A stretch of DNA of 64,000 bases from Acidobacteriaceae bacterium (GCA_021323655.1 JAJPKO010000037.1:124001-188000), one strand, 5' to 3'; numbered from the stretch's first letter, positions 25,770-34,685 are shown. Notes: generated by a model from the sequence alone, not told the origin. Translations and numbers: made by a program.

Positions 25770-27167
25770 ATGAATCGAAGGCAATTTCTTTCTTCAGCAG
25801 GAATTTTTTTAGCCGGTAAGTCCCTTCATGCGCTGGCACCTCGTCCTTTTGTACCTGCTCCGGGAGCGGCGAAGGCAGACCACACGCTGCGCATTGAACC
25901 GTGCACGCTTGAGATCGGGCCTGGAGTTTCCGTGAAGACGATCGCATATAACGGTCAGGTGCCGGGGCCGCTGCTTCGGTTGCGGGAGGGCGTTCCTGTG
26001 ACGATTGATGTAACCAACGCCTCAGACAATGCCGATATTGTCCACTGGCATGGGCTGGCGATTGATTCTTATAACGACGGCGCGATGGAAGAAGGCTCGC
26101 CGATGATTCCGGCCGAGCACACGCAGCGCTATTCCTTTACGCCGCGGCCCGCGGGAACGCGCTGGTATCACACACATGCGGGCGCCAACGACAATCTGGC
26201 GATGGGCACGTATACGGGCCAATTCGGTTTTTTGCTGGTGGAGGGCAAGGAGCAGCCGGCGCACTATGACCAGGAGATCTATCTGGCCATTCACCACTGG
26301 GAACCGTCTTTTGTACCCATGGTGGAAACGATGCGCATGGAGTCCTCGAACAATCCGCTTACGACTGGGTCGGACGTGGGCTACAAATACGCCACGATAA
26401 ATGCGCACATGCTCGGCGCGGGAGAACCGATCCGCGTGAAACATGGGCAACGAGTGTTGTTTCGCCTGCTGAACGCGAGCGCAACGGAGAATGTTGTTCT
26501 GGCGCTGCCAGGGCACACGTTCAAGGTGATGGCGATGGATGGCAATCCTGTGCCGAATCCGAAGCCGGTGGAAGTGCTTTCGCTCGCGGTGGCTGAACGC
26601 ATTGATGCCGTGGTGGAGATGAACTCGCCGGGCGTGTGGGTGCTGGGATCGACGCTAGAAAAAGTACGCCAGATGGGGTTGGGGATTGTTGTTGAGTATG
26701 CGGGCAGGAAAGGCGCTCCTGTGTGGAAAGATCCCGCCGCTTCCGAATGGGACTACACGCAGTTTGCCAATCCTGTAGTTGCAGCAAAACCGGATGAAAC
26801 GTTTACGCTGACATTTCGCGATATTGGCCCGCAGCATGGATCGAAGTTTGACACGTGGACGATCAATAACCAATCGTGGCCGGACATTGAACCGCTGATA
26901 GTGCAGAAAGGCAAACGCTACCGCCTCGTTTTCCGCAATGGAAGCGGAGACCAGCATCCTCTGCATCTGCACCGTCATACGTTTGAAGTGACAAAGATTG
27001 GCGAGAAACAGATCAGCGGACTGAGAAAAGATGTGATTAACGTAATGCCGCTGGACAGCGTGGAAGTGGATTTTGTCGCCGATAATCCTGGCGATACGCT
27101 GTGGCATTGCCACCAGCAACTGCACATGGACTATGGGTTCATGCAACTGATTAAGTACGCAGGGTGA
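25770..27167 (+). CDS. Tat-exported multicopper oxidase
   Basis: 465 residues. MNRRQFLSSAGIFLAG is a twin-arginine leader, so the protein is exported folded. All four copper-binding blocks are present: HWHG (~92), YHTHA (~133), HPLHLH (~395) and HCHQQLHMDYGFM (~445), where the last supplies the type-1 Cys and His plus an axial Met, and the others the trinuclear centre. Three cupredoxin domains, size similar to CueO or laccases without the Met-rich insert. It reduces O2 to water with electrons from phenols, metals or a redox protein. Its stop overlaps the start region of the triheme cytochrome, making that a likely partner. Confidence 0.92.
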   Translation: MNRRQFLSSAGIFLAGKSLHALAPRPFVPAPGAAKADHTLRIEPCTLEIGPGVSVKTIAYNGQVPGPLLRLREGVPVTIDVTNASDNADIVHWHGLAIDSYNDGAMEEGSPMIPAEHTQRYSFTPRPAGTRWYHTHAGANDNLAMGTYTGQFGFLLVEGKEQPAHYDQEIYLAIHHWEPSFVPMVETMRMESSNNPLTTGSDVGYKYATINAHMLGAGEPIRVKHGQRVLFRLLNASATENVVLALPGHTFKVMAMDGNPVPNPKPVEVLSLAVAERIDAVVEMNSPGVWVLGSTLEKVRQMGLGIVVEYAGRKGAPVWKDPAASEWDYTQFANPVVAAKPDETFTLTFRDIGPQHGSKFDTWTINNQSWPDIEPLIVQKGKRYRLVFRNGSGDQHPLHLHRHTFEVTKIGEKQISGLRKDVINVMPLDSVEVDFVADNPGDTLWHCHQQLHMDYGFMQLIKYAG

Positions 27168-27168
27168 T

Positions 27169-28215
27169 GTGAAGGTAACTGTTGGAATGATAAAGAAGCT
27201 CTGTACTGTAACTCTGATGGCAATAGCTGCATGGTTTTTCCCGATGGGAAGTGGCGCGCAGACACAGACCAATCATGAAGAAGGCGCCCAAGCATATGCA
27301 AAGCACTGCTCCATCTGCCATGGAGATCATCGCGAAGGCAATCTGCCTGGGTTTCCTCCGCTGCTGGACATAAGCCGGCAGTTGAACGATCAGCAAATGG
27401 CCACTCTGATCCATACAGGAAAAGGCCGCATGCCGGCGTTTCCTAAAATGCCGCAGGAAGAGTTGATGGCGCTGATTCGCTTTCTGCACAGCGATGATCT
27501 GTCAGCAGGAGCAGCCCATGGAGAGGAGGGTGGTGCGAATGTGGCCGATGCGGGACGGCGCCTCTTCCAGCGTAACTGCGCGTTTTGCCATGGACGAGAC
27601 GCCGCGGGTGGAGAAACCGGCCCAGACCTGACGCGCTCAAAACTGGCACTGGCGGATGTGAATGGCGACAAGATTGGCGAAGTTGTGAGGAACGGGCGGC
27701 CTGATAAAAAGATGCCCGCATTCAATTTCTCCAGTGATGAGATTCGCAGCATCGCTGCATTCATCCACGCACAGCAAAAGAAAGCTGCGGAGCACCCGGG
27801 AGGACGACGCGGCGTGGACGTTGCCGACTTGCAGACAGGAAATGCTGCTGACGGCAAAGCGTACTTCAATGGCGCGGGAGGCTGCGCGAAGTGCCACTCA
27901 CCCACAGGCGATCTTGCTGGTATCGCTTCGCGGTTTGAGGGGCTTCAGCTCGAGGAGCGCATGCTTTATCCACGCAATACGAAGACAAAGGTGAATGTCA
28001 CGCTCCCGTCGGGAGAAAAGATCAGCGGCGTGCTGGCGTACCGTGATGAATTTACGATTGGGCTGCGCGACAGCGACGGGACATACCACTCCTGGCCGAC
28101 GAGCCGCGTCCGCTTCACGGTGGACTCGCCTGTGGATGCGCATGTGGAGCTGTTCAGCAAGTATACGGACAAAGATATCCATGACCTGATGGCATATCTG
28201 CAAACCCTGCGGTGA
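27169..28215 (+). CDS. Triheme c-type cytochrome
   Basis: 348 residues from GTG 27169, or 342 from ATG 27187; both precede a signal peptide (LCTVTLMAIAAWFFPMGSGA). Three heme c motifs: CSICH (~46), CAFCH (~136) and CAKCH (~238), with Met-containing loops GKGRMPAF and DKKMPAF as likely axial ligands for the first two. The first domain closely resembles the cytochrome modules inside the 19.1-kb quinoprotein. The C-terminus (SGVLAYRDEFTIGLRDSDG, HDLMAYLQTL) is a heme-free extension. Directly between oxidase and PQQ dehydrogenase, it is positioned to carry electrons between them. Confidence 0.9.
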   Translation: MKVTVGMIKKLCTVTLMAIAAWFFPMGSGAQTQTNHEEGAQAYAKHCSICHGDHREGNLPGFPPLLDISRQLNDQQMATLIHTGKGRMPAFPKMPQEELMALIRFLHSDDLSAGAAHGEEGGANVADAGRRLFQRNCAFCHGRDAAGGETGPDLTRSKLALADVNGDKIGEVVRNGRPDKKMPAFNFSSDEIRSIAAFIHAQQKKAAEHPGGRRGVDVADLQTGNAADGKAYFNGAGGCAKCHSPTGDLAGIASRFEGLQLEERMLYPRNTKTKVNVTLPSGEKISGVLAYRDEFTIGLRDSDGTYHSWPTSRVRFTVDSPVDAHVELFSKYTDKDIHDLMAYLQTLR

Positions 28216-29819
28216 TGAGGTCACACATTCCGATGAAGTTTTTGCAATACACGTTTTTGCTTGCCTCTGCCGGCCTCTTATCTTTGCTGCCCCAGGCCGT
28301 GACCGCGCAGAACCTCGATCCATCTGCCATTCTGCATCCGGCACCGGACAGCTGGCCTACTTACCACGGGGACTACTCGGGCAGGAGGCATAGCCACCTG
28401 ACGCAGATTACGCCGCAGAATGTTGGAAACCTGACGCTGGCGTGGGCGTTCCAGACGGACCAGAACGCGGCGATCAAGGCCTCTCCCCTGCTGGTGGATG
28501 GGATCCTCTACTTTACTGTTCCGGACAATATCTGGGCGGTAGATGCGCGCTCGGGGCACATGCTGTGGCACTTTAACAAGCCGACGGATGAAGGCGACCA
28601 TATTGGCCAGCGCGGCGTGGCGATGTATAAGGGCTGGCTCTATTTCCTTTCTCCGGATGGTCACCTGACGTCACTGAATGCGAAAGATGGTTCTGTGCGC
28701 TGGACGGTGCAGGTGGCGGATGTGAGCAAGGGATACTGGACGACGATGGCCCCGCTGGTGATTCGCAACCACGTCATCATTGGCGTTTCGGGAGATTTCG
28801 ACAATCTTCCGGGGTATCTGAAGTCCATTGATCCGGAGACGGGTGAAACGCAATGGCAATGGCTGAGCACGCCACCTGCCGGTACTCCTAACAGCACGAC
28901 GGGCGGGATGACGTGGATCACGGGGACGTATGATCCTGATCTGAATCTGCTGTATTGGGGTACGGGGAACCCGACGCCGGTGTTGAACGGGAAGACGCGT
29001 CCGGGCGATGATCTCTACACATGCAGCATTGTTGCGCTCAATCCGGACACGGGCAAGCTGGTGTGGGGATTCTCTGTTTCTCCGCACGACACCCATGACT
29101 GGGATGCGGTGGAGCCGCCAGTGCTGGTGGATGGCGACTTCCATGGCAAGCCGCACAAAATGCTGATGCAGGCTTCGCGCAATGGCTACTTCTTTGTGCT
29201 GGATCGCACGAATGGAAAGAGCCTGCTGACTGCTCCCTTTGGCCCGGTGAACTGGGCGCTAGGGGTGGACAAGGATGGGCATCCTATTCCCAACCCGGAG
29301 AAGGAACCTGCGCCGGATGGGCGGCTGATTGCTCCGGATGAAGGCGGACTGACGAATTTCCGCTCACCCAGCTTTGATCCGAAGACGGGCCTGTTTATTG
29401 TGGATGCGCACCCGAGCTGGAGCATCTATTTTGCCAAGCCTGCGGACGGCAACTACGGCTGGGCGGGCGCAGATTATGGGCTGTGGGGCAAAGGCGTGAT
29501 CGAAGCCATTGACTACCAGACGGGAAAGATTCGCTGGACCCATGATGTGGGGCCGGGAGGCTCAGGCGCGGGTGTTCTTACGACTGATTCCGGGCTGACG
29601 TTTACGGGCGATGCCCATGGCAATGTGCTGGCGCTGGACACGCGGACCGGCAAGACATTGTGGCACGCCGGAGCGGGTGCGCCAATGTACAGCTCGCCGA
29701 TTTCTTATGAACTGGATGGACGACAGTATGTAATCACCAGTAGCGGTGGCGTGCTTTTTGCCTGGGCGTTGCCAGAGCATCTACAGGAAAGCGGGAAAAA
29801 AGCCGCCGGGAGACGATGA
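28212..29819 (+). CDS. PQQ-dependent dehydrogenase (quinoprotein alcohol/sugar type)
   Basis: 535 residues; the start overlaps the cytochrome stop by 4 bp. Signal peptide (LQYTFLLASAGLLSLLPQAVTA). Propeller repeats with W-docking motifs are seen: DARSGHMLWHF, NPDTGKLVWGF, DYQTGKIRWTHDVG, DTRTGKTLWHAG. The active-site region reads SVSPHDTHDWDAVEPPVL, with the catalytic Asp followed two residues later by another Asp. No own heme domain, so electrons must go to a separate carrier, here presumably the triheme cytochrome. No PQQ synthesis genes in the window. Substrate class (alcohol or aldose) cannot be fixed from the sequence. Confidence 0.9.
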   Translation: MMRSHIPMKFLQYTFLLASAGLLSLLPQAVTAQNLDPSAILHPAPDSWPTYHGDYSGRRHSHLTQITPQNVGNLTLAWAFQTDQNAAIKASPLLVDGILYFTVPDNIWAVDARSGHMLWHFNKPTDEGDHIGQRGVAMYKGWLYFLSPDGHLTSLNAKDGSVRWTVQVADVSKGYWTTMAPLVIRNHVIIGVSGDFDNLPGYLKSIDPETGETQWQWLSTPPAGTPNSTTGGMTWITGTYDPDLNLLYWGTGNPTPVLNGKTRPGDDLYTCSIVALNPDTGKLVWGFSVSPHDTHDWDAVEPPVLVDGDFHGKPHKMLMQASRNGYFFVLDRTNGKSLLTAPFGPVNWALGVDKDGHPIPNPEKEPAPDGRLIAPDEGGLTNFRSPSFDPKTGLFIVDAHPSWSIYFAKPADGNYGWAGADYGLWGKGVIEAIDYQTGKIRWTHDVGPGGSGAGVLTTDSGLTFTGDAHGNVLALDTRTGKTLWHAGAGAPMYSSPISYELDGRQYVITSSGGVLFAWALPEHLQESGKKAAGRR

Positions 29820-29878
29820 ATCGAGTATCTGATTTCTCATGCGCCCTCAGAAAAAGGTGAAACTCGACCTCTGATTTC

Positions 29879-30103
29879 TCAACTTATTTCTGAACGCAGA
29901 GCGTGAAGCTGGCGCTTTTGCGTGCGAAAGGGACGCGGGAGCGATTCCTGCTTGAGAGCGCGGACTGCCCGCAGCGCGCCAAGGGTCACCGTGTCATTGT
30001 GTACGGAGATAAGGATGCCTTTTACTTTTAGGTGCTCCTTCAGGAAATCAAGCACCAGTTTGTAAGCCTTGTCCTGTAAACCCCGGCTGTCCATCCGAAC
30101 CAA
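29879..30103 (-). pseudogene. Decayed sugar-binding (periplasmic-binding-protein-like) fragment
   Basis: A 74-codon frame. Residues ~5-52, including VLDFLKEHLKVKGILISVHNDT and LGALRAVRAL, resemble the C-lobe of LacI/periplasmic sugar-binding domains, where a helix, an I-L-I strand and an ND-x-x-x-x-GALRA helix follow each other. The last ~20 residues drift into unrelated sequence, and nothing before the fragment continues the domain, so both ends are missing. A short real gene cannot be excluded. It occupies the 327-bp gap between the PQQ dehydrogenase and GH130 genes; nothing else is seen there. Confidence 0.45.
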
Positions 30104-30146
30104 GTGTGCTCTGCCAGCCCCTTACACAGTCAGGAGTGCTGGCAGG

Positions 30147-31244
30147 TCACTGATACGGAGCTGTGGCGACCGAAACGAGCGAGTCTGCACAGCCGTAATA
30201 TAAGAACCATTTTCCGTGAAAGAGCACCAGACCTTCTGCAAAGGTGGTTCCGGCAGCATACTGGCCTGTCTTCTCATAGGGAAGCTCTGGCTTCAGGACT
30301 GGAGATTCGGCCTGGGCAAGCAGATGCGAGGGGTCCTTTGCATCAAAGAGTGCCTCACCCGCAGCATAGGCGTTTGGGCCAAGGGCCGGGTCGCCGCCTT
30401 CGGAAGCATTTTTGCCGTTGTAGAGAACAACAATTCCAGCCTGGGTGAGCACAGGCGGAGAACCAGTCTCAGGAAAGCTGCTGTCAAAATGCGCGGGCCG
30501 CGAATGCAGGAGTTCAACAGGATTGCCCTGCTTATCTTCCACTGGAGACCAGTGGACCAGGTCCGGTGAAGTGGCAAGGTGAATGGTTCCTTCGCCCCAG
30601 TACATCCAGTACTTGCCATGGATGCGAGCGGCAATCAGCCGCCCGTTCTGAATTTTTGTGACAATACCGGCAGATTTATATTTGAGGTCGGCGTATTTGC
30701 CTCCTGCTGAGTCCTGAAAGGCTGGCCCGTACTTTGTCCAGTGGAGAAGGTCATGGGAAGTAGCAATTCCCACGGAGTATGTCTTGCGGTTCCACTGCGT
30801 ATAGGTCAGGACATAGGTGCCATCGTCTGACTCAACGATGCGCGGATCTTCCACGCCTCCAGGCCACTCCCGTTCTCGCTGATTATCTTCGGCAGGATAG
30901 AAAACTGGTGCTGGAAGCCGTGTAAAGTGGATACCGTCGCTGCTGGATGCCAGTCCCAGGCGAGAGGTATGCATGCCAATCTGCATTTCGCCTGAGTCGT
31001 CCTCTGCCCGGTACAGCACATATATCTTTCCGTCACGCACAATGGCCGCCGGATTGAAGGTGTGCAGTGCCTCCCAATGCACGGGCGCGTGCCGGATGGG
31101 ATCCTGAAAGACTGACGCAGGATCAGGAGTGATGACCGGATTGCCAACAGAAGGACGGCTAAAAGGACCGATGGCCCAGTTACTCTGTCCGAAAGCACTG
31201 GCGTAAACGTACCCGGCAAGCAAAAGCAGATGCAGTATTTTCAT
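30147..31244 (-). CDS. Exported glycoside hydrolase family 130 protein
   Basis: 365 residues from ATG 31244 with a signal peptide (ILHLLLLAGYVYASAFG); the ORF-track TTG six codons earlier is possible. Five-bladed-propeller GH130 landmarks: NPVITPD, FNPAAIVRDGKIYVLYRAED (general acid region), WPGGVEDPRI and LTYTQWN, then ETGSPPVLTQAGIVVLYNGK. GH130 members are beta-1,4- or beta-1,2-mannoside phosphorylases or hydrolases. Export argues for hydrolysis, since phosphorolysis needs intracellular phosphate. It lies opposite in orientation to the oxidation operon; no regulator is adjacent. Confidence 0.85.
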   Translation of the reverse strand: MKILHLLLLAGYVYASAFGQSNWAIGPFSRPSVGNPVITPDPASVFQDPIRHAPVHWEALHTFNPAAIVRDGKIYVLYRAEDDSGEMQIGMHTSRLGLASSSDGIHFTRLPAPVFYPAEDNQREREWPGGVEDPRIVESDDGTYVLTYTQWNRKTYSVGIATSHDLLHWTKYGPAFQDSAGGKYADLKYKSAGIVTKIQNGRLIAARIHGKYWMYWGEGTIHLATSPDLVHWSPVEDKQGNPVELLHSRPAHFDSSFPETGSPPVLTQAGIVVLYNGKNASEGGDPALGPNAYAAGEALFDAKDPSHLLAQAESPVLKPELPYEKTGQYAAGTTFAEGLVLFHGKWFLYYGCADSLVSVATAPYQ

Positions 31245-31314
31245 AGGCTTTGTATCCAGCAAACCGAGTCAGAATATGTACTACAAATCAGCAGCCAATA
31301 AACACTCTGTATGG

Positions 31315-32304
31315 TTACTTCCCTGCTTCACGCGCCCGCAGCTCGGACACAATCTCCGCCGCAGCCTTGCGCGCGGCATCGCTCTTGTCCGGCGGAAAGC
31401 TGATCGCTCCCACGCGCGCATGTCCGCCGCCACCATAGCGTTCACAGATGGTGGCGAGATTTACCATGTCTTCAGGCTTGGTTTTCGTCCAGGGATTCGA
31501 CCCTACCGCAACTTTTGTGCGGAAAGACGACTTGGAAAGACCGATGGAATAGGTCGCCTGCGGGAAAAGGTAATACGGGATGAATTTGTTGTATCCCTCA
31601 AGCTGATGGTCAGTAATGTCAAAGTAGATAGTGCCGTCTTTATACTCGGCACGCTCACCAATGAGCTTGAGTGCCTGCTGGTGGCGCTCCATGAGCGGAG
31701 GCAGAAGCTCTGCCACAAATGGCTGTTCAAGAACTTCGGCCAGAGGCATCTCGGTCATGAAAGGGATCAAACGCGGCGTGAAGGCCGGGTCCTGCGTAGA
31801 TTCGATAACCAGAGTCAGCTTCATGGCCGGTTCAGCCATCTCGACGGCAGACTTTGGGCTTTCGTAGAGTGCCCCGTCCACAATGTCTGCCCATTTCACC
31901 AACTCGGCCACTGGAGCAGCGTTGAAGCCAAAACGGGTCTGGGCGATATGCGCCAGGAAGCTGGTGCACGAGGTATAGTCCGGGTCATAGAAACGACGAT
32001 CGCCGTACCGCCCATCGGCCATGCCTTTCAGATAATCCTGGTGATCGTCCTGAGTCAGGAAAGCGCTGAGGTGGTGATCAAACCACCAGGTAATTTTGGG
32101 TGAGGCGGAGTATTTGAAATCCACAATGGCGTTCTCATCGCCGATGAAATCGGCTTCGTTAAACAAGGCGCCAGCACGGTGGACCAGTCCGTGATACTCA
32201 TAGCTTGCGGCCGGAGTGATGCACTCCCTGTGAAATCGCGCAAAAAGTGATGCTGAACAAACCCCGTCAAAGCATTTGTCGTGATAAAAGACCCGAACCT
32301 TCAA
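31315..32304 (-). CDS. DHH-family phosphoesterase
   Basis: 329 residues. Motif order matches DHH/DHHA1 proteins: FYHDKCFDGVCSA (motif I), AIVDFKYS (II), WWFDHHLSAF (the DHH motif itself) and DGRYGDRRFYDPDYTSC, with a C-terminal DHHA1-like GGGGHARVGAISFP that contacts substrate. Such proteins hydrolyse oligoribonucleotides, cyclic-dinucleotide products or pAp using Mn2+. Size near NrnA, but spacing differs, so the exact substrate is open. Cytoplasmic. Downstream of it on the same strand is the GH130 gene, 71 bp away. Confidence 0.87.
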   Translation of the reverse strand: MKVRVFYHDKCFDGVCSASLFARFHRECITPAASYEYHGLVHRAGALFNEADFIGDENAIVDFKYSASPKITWWFDHHLSAFLTQDDHQDYLKGMADGRYGDRRFYDPDYTSCTSFLAHIAQTRFGFNAAPVAELVKWADIVDGALYESPKSAVEMAEPAMKLTLVIESTQDPAFTPRLIPFMTEMPLAEVLEQPFVAELLPPLMERHQQALKLIGERAEYKDGTIYFDITDHQLEGYNKFIPYYLFPQATYSIGLSKSSFRTKVAVGSNPWTKTKPEDMVNLATICERYGGGGHARVGAISFPPDKSDAARKAAAEIVSELRAREAGK

Positions 32305-32440
32305 AATGAGAGCGCTCCTGGGCGATAAGAATAAATATCAGGAATCTCTTAGGATTGCTGGCCCAAGGCCAAGTGTCAAGCTGCCTACTGCGCCAGCGGT
32401 TTGCTGATTCCGCGCGAGGGTCAGATCTGCGCGGGAGGTG

Positions 32441-32499
32441 CACGGTTCTACCTGATGGACGAAGGTAGGTCACGGTTCATCGAAATGGGGGCACGGTTC
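32441..32499. repeat. Triple GCACGGTTC-type repeat, possible insertion-sequence end remnant
   Basis: CACGGTTC occurs at 32441, 32471 and 32492 within 59 bp, in the 267-bp gap between the DHH gene and the following ORF. Repeated terminal transposase-binding sites of this kind are typical of IS21-like ends. No transposase remains, and no opposite end was found. Confidence 0.35.
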
Positions 32500-32571
32500 G
32501 TTACCATGAAGGTGACTCCTGCTATCCAGCAGCGCCGACGGACGTCTAAGGTAGGGTAAACTGAGGCGGTC

Positions 32572-32982
32572 ATGAGCGCATCCATGTACATCGTCGTGGA
32601 AGGTGAAGACCCAGGTTTTGACATCTTTGTAAACGGCCGCGCCCTGGCGCGCAACGAAGATGCTCTGGAAAAGCTCGCCTCCCGCCTGGGCGTCAAGCCG
32701 CTGCTCGATTTCTTTTCTGCCGACGAAAATTCCATGGCGCTTTTGCTGGAAGAAGGCGCAGGCGATCCGGAGTGGGTCAAAACGCTGCCTCCGCCGCAGT
32801 GGTTTTCTCCAGAAGACGGATTGGAAACCATTCGAACCCTGCTTGCTTTTCTAAGATGCAATCCTCTTTCCCTGGGATCTGAAACGGTGCCTGTCGTCAG
32901 CGAGCTGGAGGAATATGAGCGCGTGCTGTGCAAGACATCAGAACGCAGCCTGCGCTGGCAGCTCGCCGTCAGTTGGCGCTGA
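32572..32982 (+). CDS. Conserved-looking small protein, unknown function
   Basis: 136 residues, not recognised. No signal peptide or membrane span. An opening beta strand pair (SMYIVVEGEDPGFDIFVNG) precedes helices (EDALEKLASRLGVKPLLDFF) and a Trp/Pro loop (LPPPQWFSPEDGLETIRTLL). The C-terminal helix ELEEYERVLCKTSERSLRWQL is amphipathic. Composition and codon use fit the neighbours. ORF direction is set by the absence of a good frame opposite. It lies 75 bp before the tRNA gene. Confidence 0.65.
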   Translation: MSASMYIVVEGEDPGFDIFVNGRALARNEDALEKLASRLGVKPLLDFFSADENSMALLLEEGAGDPEWVKTLPPPQWFSPEDGLETIRTLLAFLRCNPLSLGSETVPVVSELEEYERVLCKTSERSLRWQLAVSWR

Positions 32983-33057
32983 GCGTCTACGTTTCAGCAG
33001 GATGTACCTTCTCTTCATTTCCATTTAGGATGATTGCAGCGACTCCGCTACTTCTTT

Positions 33058-33146
33058 GCCCGGATGGCGAAATCGGCAGACGCAGCGGACTTAAAATCCG
33101 CAGACCCGCGAGGGTTGTGGGGGTTCAAGTCCCCCTCCGGGCACCA
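33058..33146 (+). tRNA. tRNA-Leu (anticodon UAA)
   Basis: Complete class II tRNA of 89 nt including encoded CCA. Acceptor GCCCGGA pairs with TCCGGGC. Anticodon stem GCGGA/TCCGC encloses loop CTTAAAA, giving TAA. The T arm is GGGGG-TTCAAGT-CCCCC. The long variable arm (ACCCGCGAGGGT region) is as expected for leucine. Confidence 0.97.
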
Positions 33147-33167
33147 CACCTTGATGATTTCCACCGG

Positions 33168-34685
33168 TTATCCGTCGGAGGCACCGTCTCGATCTGTCAC
33201 TTCGGTCAGGTCGGCCAGCTTTTGCGCCAATTCCGGAGTGAGCGCGCCTTCAGGGCAGCGCCAGCCCCAGTTGTCCTGCGATTGCGAGGGCGTGTTCATG
33301 CGGGCTTCGGAGCCGAGTTCAAGGATGTCCTGCACAGGAAAGAGGCAAATGTCTGCCACGGAAGTGGCTGCGGCCCGGATCAGAGGCCAGACGACTCCGT
33401 CGGAGACGTCTCCTGCGTAGGTCTTTACAGCGCCCTGCTCCGCGTCCGTTGCGCCATTTTCCCACCAGCCGCGGGTGGTGTCGTTGTCGTGCGTCCCGGT
33501 ATAGACGACAGTGTTATTCAGGAAACGATGCGGCAGGTAATTGTGCGCTCCGCGATTGGAAAAGCCGAATTGCAGGACCCGCATTCCCGGAAAATTGAAC
33601 TGGTTCCGCAGTGATTCCACTTCAGGAGTGATGACGCCCAAGTCTTCAGCAATGAACGGCAGCTCGCCCAGCGCTTCTTTCAACTTTGAAAACAAAGCGG
33701 CGCCGGGTGCCTTCACCCACTCGCCATTCACAGCGGTCTCTTCTTCCGCGGGAATGGACCAGTAAGCCTCGAAGCCGCGGAAGTGGTCCAGACGAATGAA
33801 ATCGTAAAGAGCATGGGCGCGCCGGATCCGGTCTACCCACCAGTCGAAGCCGCGCTGTTCCAGGACGTCCCACCGGTAGAGCGGATTGCCCCATCGCTGG
33901 CCGGTTTTGCTGAAGTAATCCGGCGGTACTCCGGCTACGCGGGAGGGAGACAGGTCCTCCTTCAATTCGAAAATGTCGGGGTGTGTCCATACATCGGCGC
34001 TGTCATAGCTTACAAAGATGGCGACATCGCCAATAAAGCGGATGTCGCGTTCCGCGCAGTATTGGCGCAGTCCGGCCCATTGCTCATCGAACGCAAACTG
34101 GATGATGCGTTCGATGGCCTGTTGCTCTGCATGCTCATGGTCGAAGCGCTCCAGTGCTGCTGCTTCGCGGCGCGCGAATTCCTGCGGCCACGTATTCCAA
34201 CTGGCAAAATCAAACTTGCGGCGCAGCACCGTAAAGCGCGCGTAGTCGGGTAGCCAGGAGTTGTTGACGCCACAATATCCTTCAAACCGCGACCACTGCT
34301 CCTGAAGTTCAGGGGCGTTGTGGTTGTACAGAAAATTCCTGGCGGCTTCCTGCAAAAGCGGAGGCTTTTTCTCTGCTACTTCGTGGAAGCGGACGTTTCC
34401 TGATCTTCCAGGAAGATCCGAGATGCGGGCGCCATCTATCCATCCCCAGTCGGAGAGCTTTTCCAGGCTGATCAGCAGCGGGTTTCCGGCGAAGGCAGAA
34501 AGGGCGGCGTAGGGAGAATTGCCATATCCTGTAGGGCCAAGCGGCAGTACCTGCCAGAGGCGCTGTTTAGCGGCTGCGAGAAAATCAGCGAATTCATATG
34601 CGGCTGGCCCTAAATCGCCAATACCGCCGTAGGAAGGCAGAGATGTAATGTGCAGCAAGAGTCCGGAAGCACGCTCAAAAGACAT
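33168..34685 (-). CDS. malQ: 4-alpha-glucanotransferase (amylomaltase, GH77)
   Basis: 505 residues, normal for bacterial MalQ. The N-terminus (RASGLLLHITSLPSYGGIGDLG) and WQVLPLGPTGYGNSPY are family signatures. Catalytic residues fall in FIRLDHFRGFEAYW (nucleophile Asp), FIAEDLGVITPEV (acid/base Glu) and GTHDNDTTRGWW (transition-state Asp). It moves alpha-1,4-glucan segments between maltodextrins or glycogen in the cytoplasm, feeding glucose to glycolysis. Stop is 22 bp from the convergent tRNA; upstream neighbour is ppiD on the same strand, separated by a terminator. Confidence 0.95.
   Translation of the reverse strand: MSFERASGLLLHITSLPSYGGIGDLGPAAYEFADFLAAAKQRLWQVLPLGPTGYGNSPYAALSAFAGNPLLISLEKLSDWGWIDGARISDLPGRSGNVRFHEVAEKKPPLLQEAARNFLYNHNAPELQEQWSRFEGYCGVNNSWLPDYARFTVLRRKFDFASWNTWPQEFARREAAALERFDHEHAEQQAIERIIQFAFDEQWAGLRQYCAERDIRFIGDVAIFVSYDSADVWTHPDIFELKEDLSPSRVAGVPPDYFSKTGQRWGNPLYRWDVLEQRGFDWWVDRIRRAHALYDFIRLDHFRGFEAYWSIPAEEETAVNGEWVKAPGAALFSKLKEALGELPFIAEDLGVITPEVESLRNQFNFPGMRVLQFGFSNRGAHNYLPHRFLNNTVVYTGTHDNDTTRGWWENGATDAEQGAVKTYAGDVSDGVVWPLIRAAATSVADICLFPVQDILELGSEARMNTPSQSQDNWGWRCPEGALTPELAQKLADLTEVTDRDGASDG

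Noticed and set aside
31276-32103. 275-residue plus-strand ORF opposite the DHH phosphoesterase
   Set aside because: Antisense to all conserved DHH motifs and no motif of its own.
32448-32933. 161-residue minus-strand ORF opposite the small protein at 32572
   Set aside because: Ser-rich composition typical of an antisense frame; the plus-strand frame has better protein-like features.
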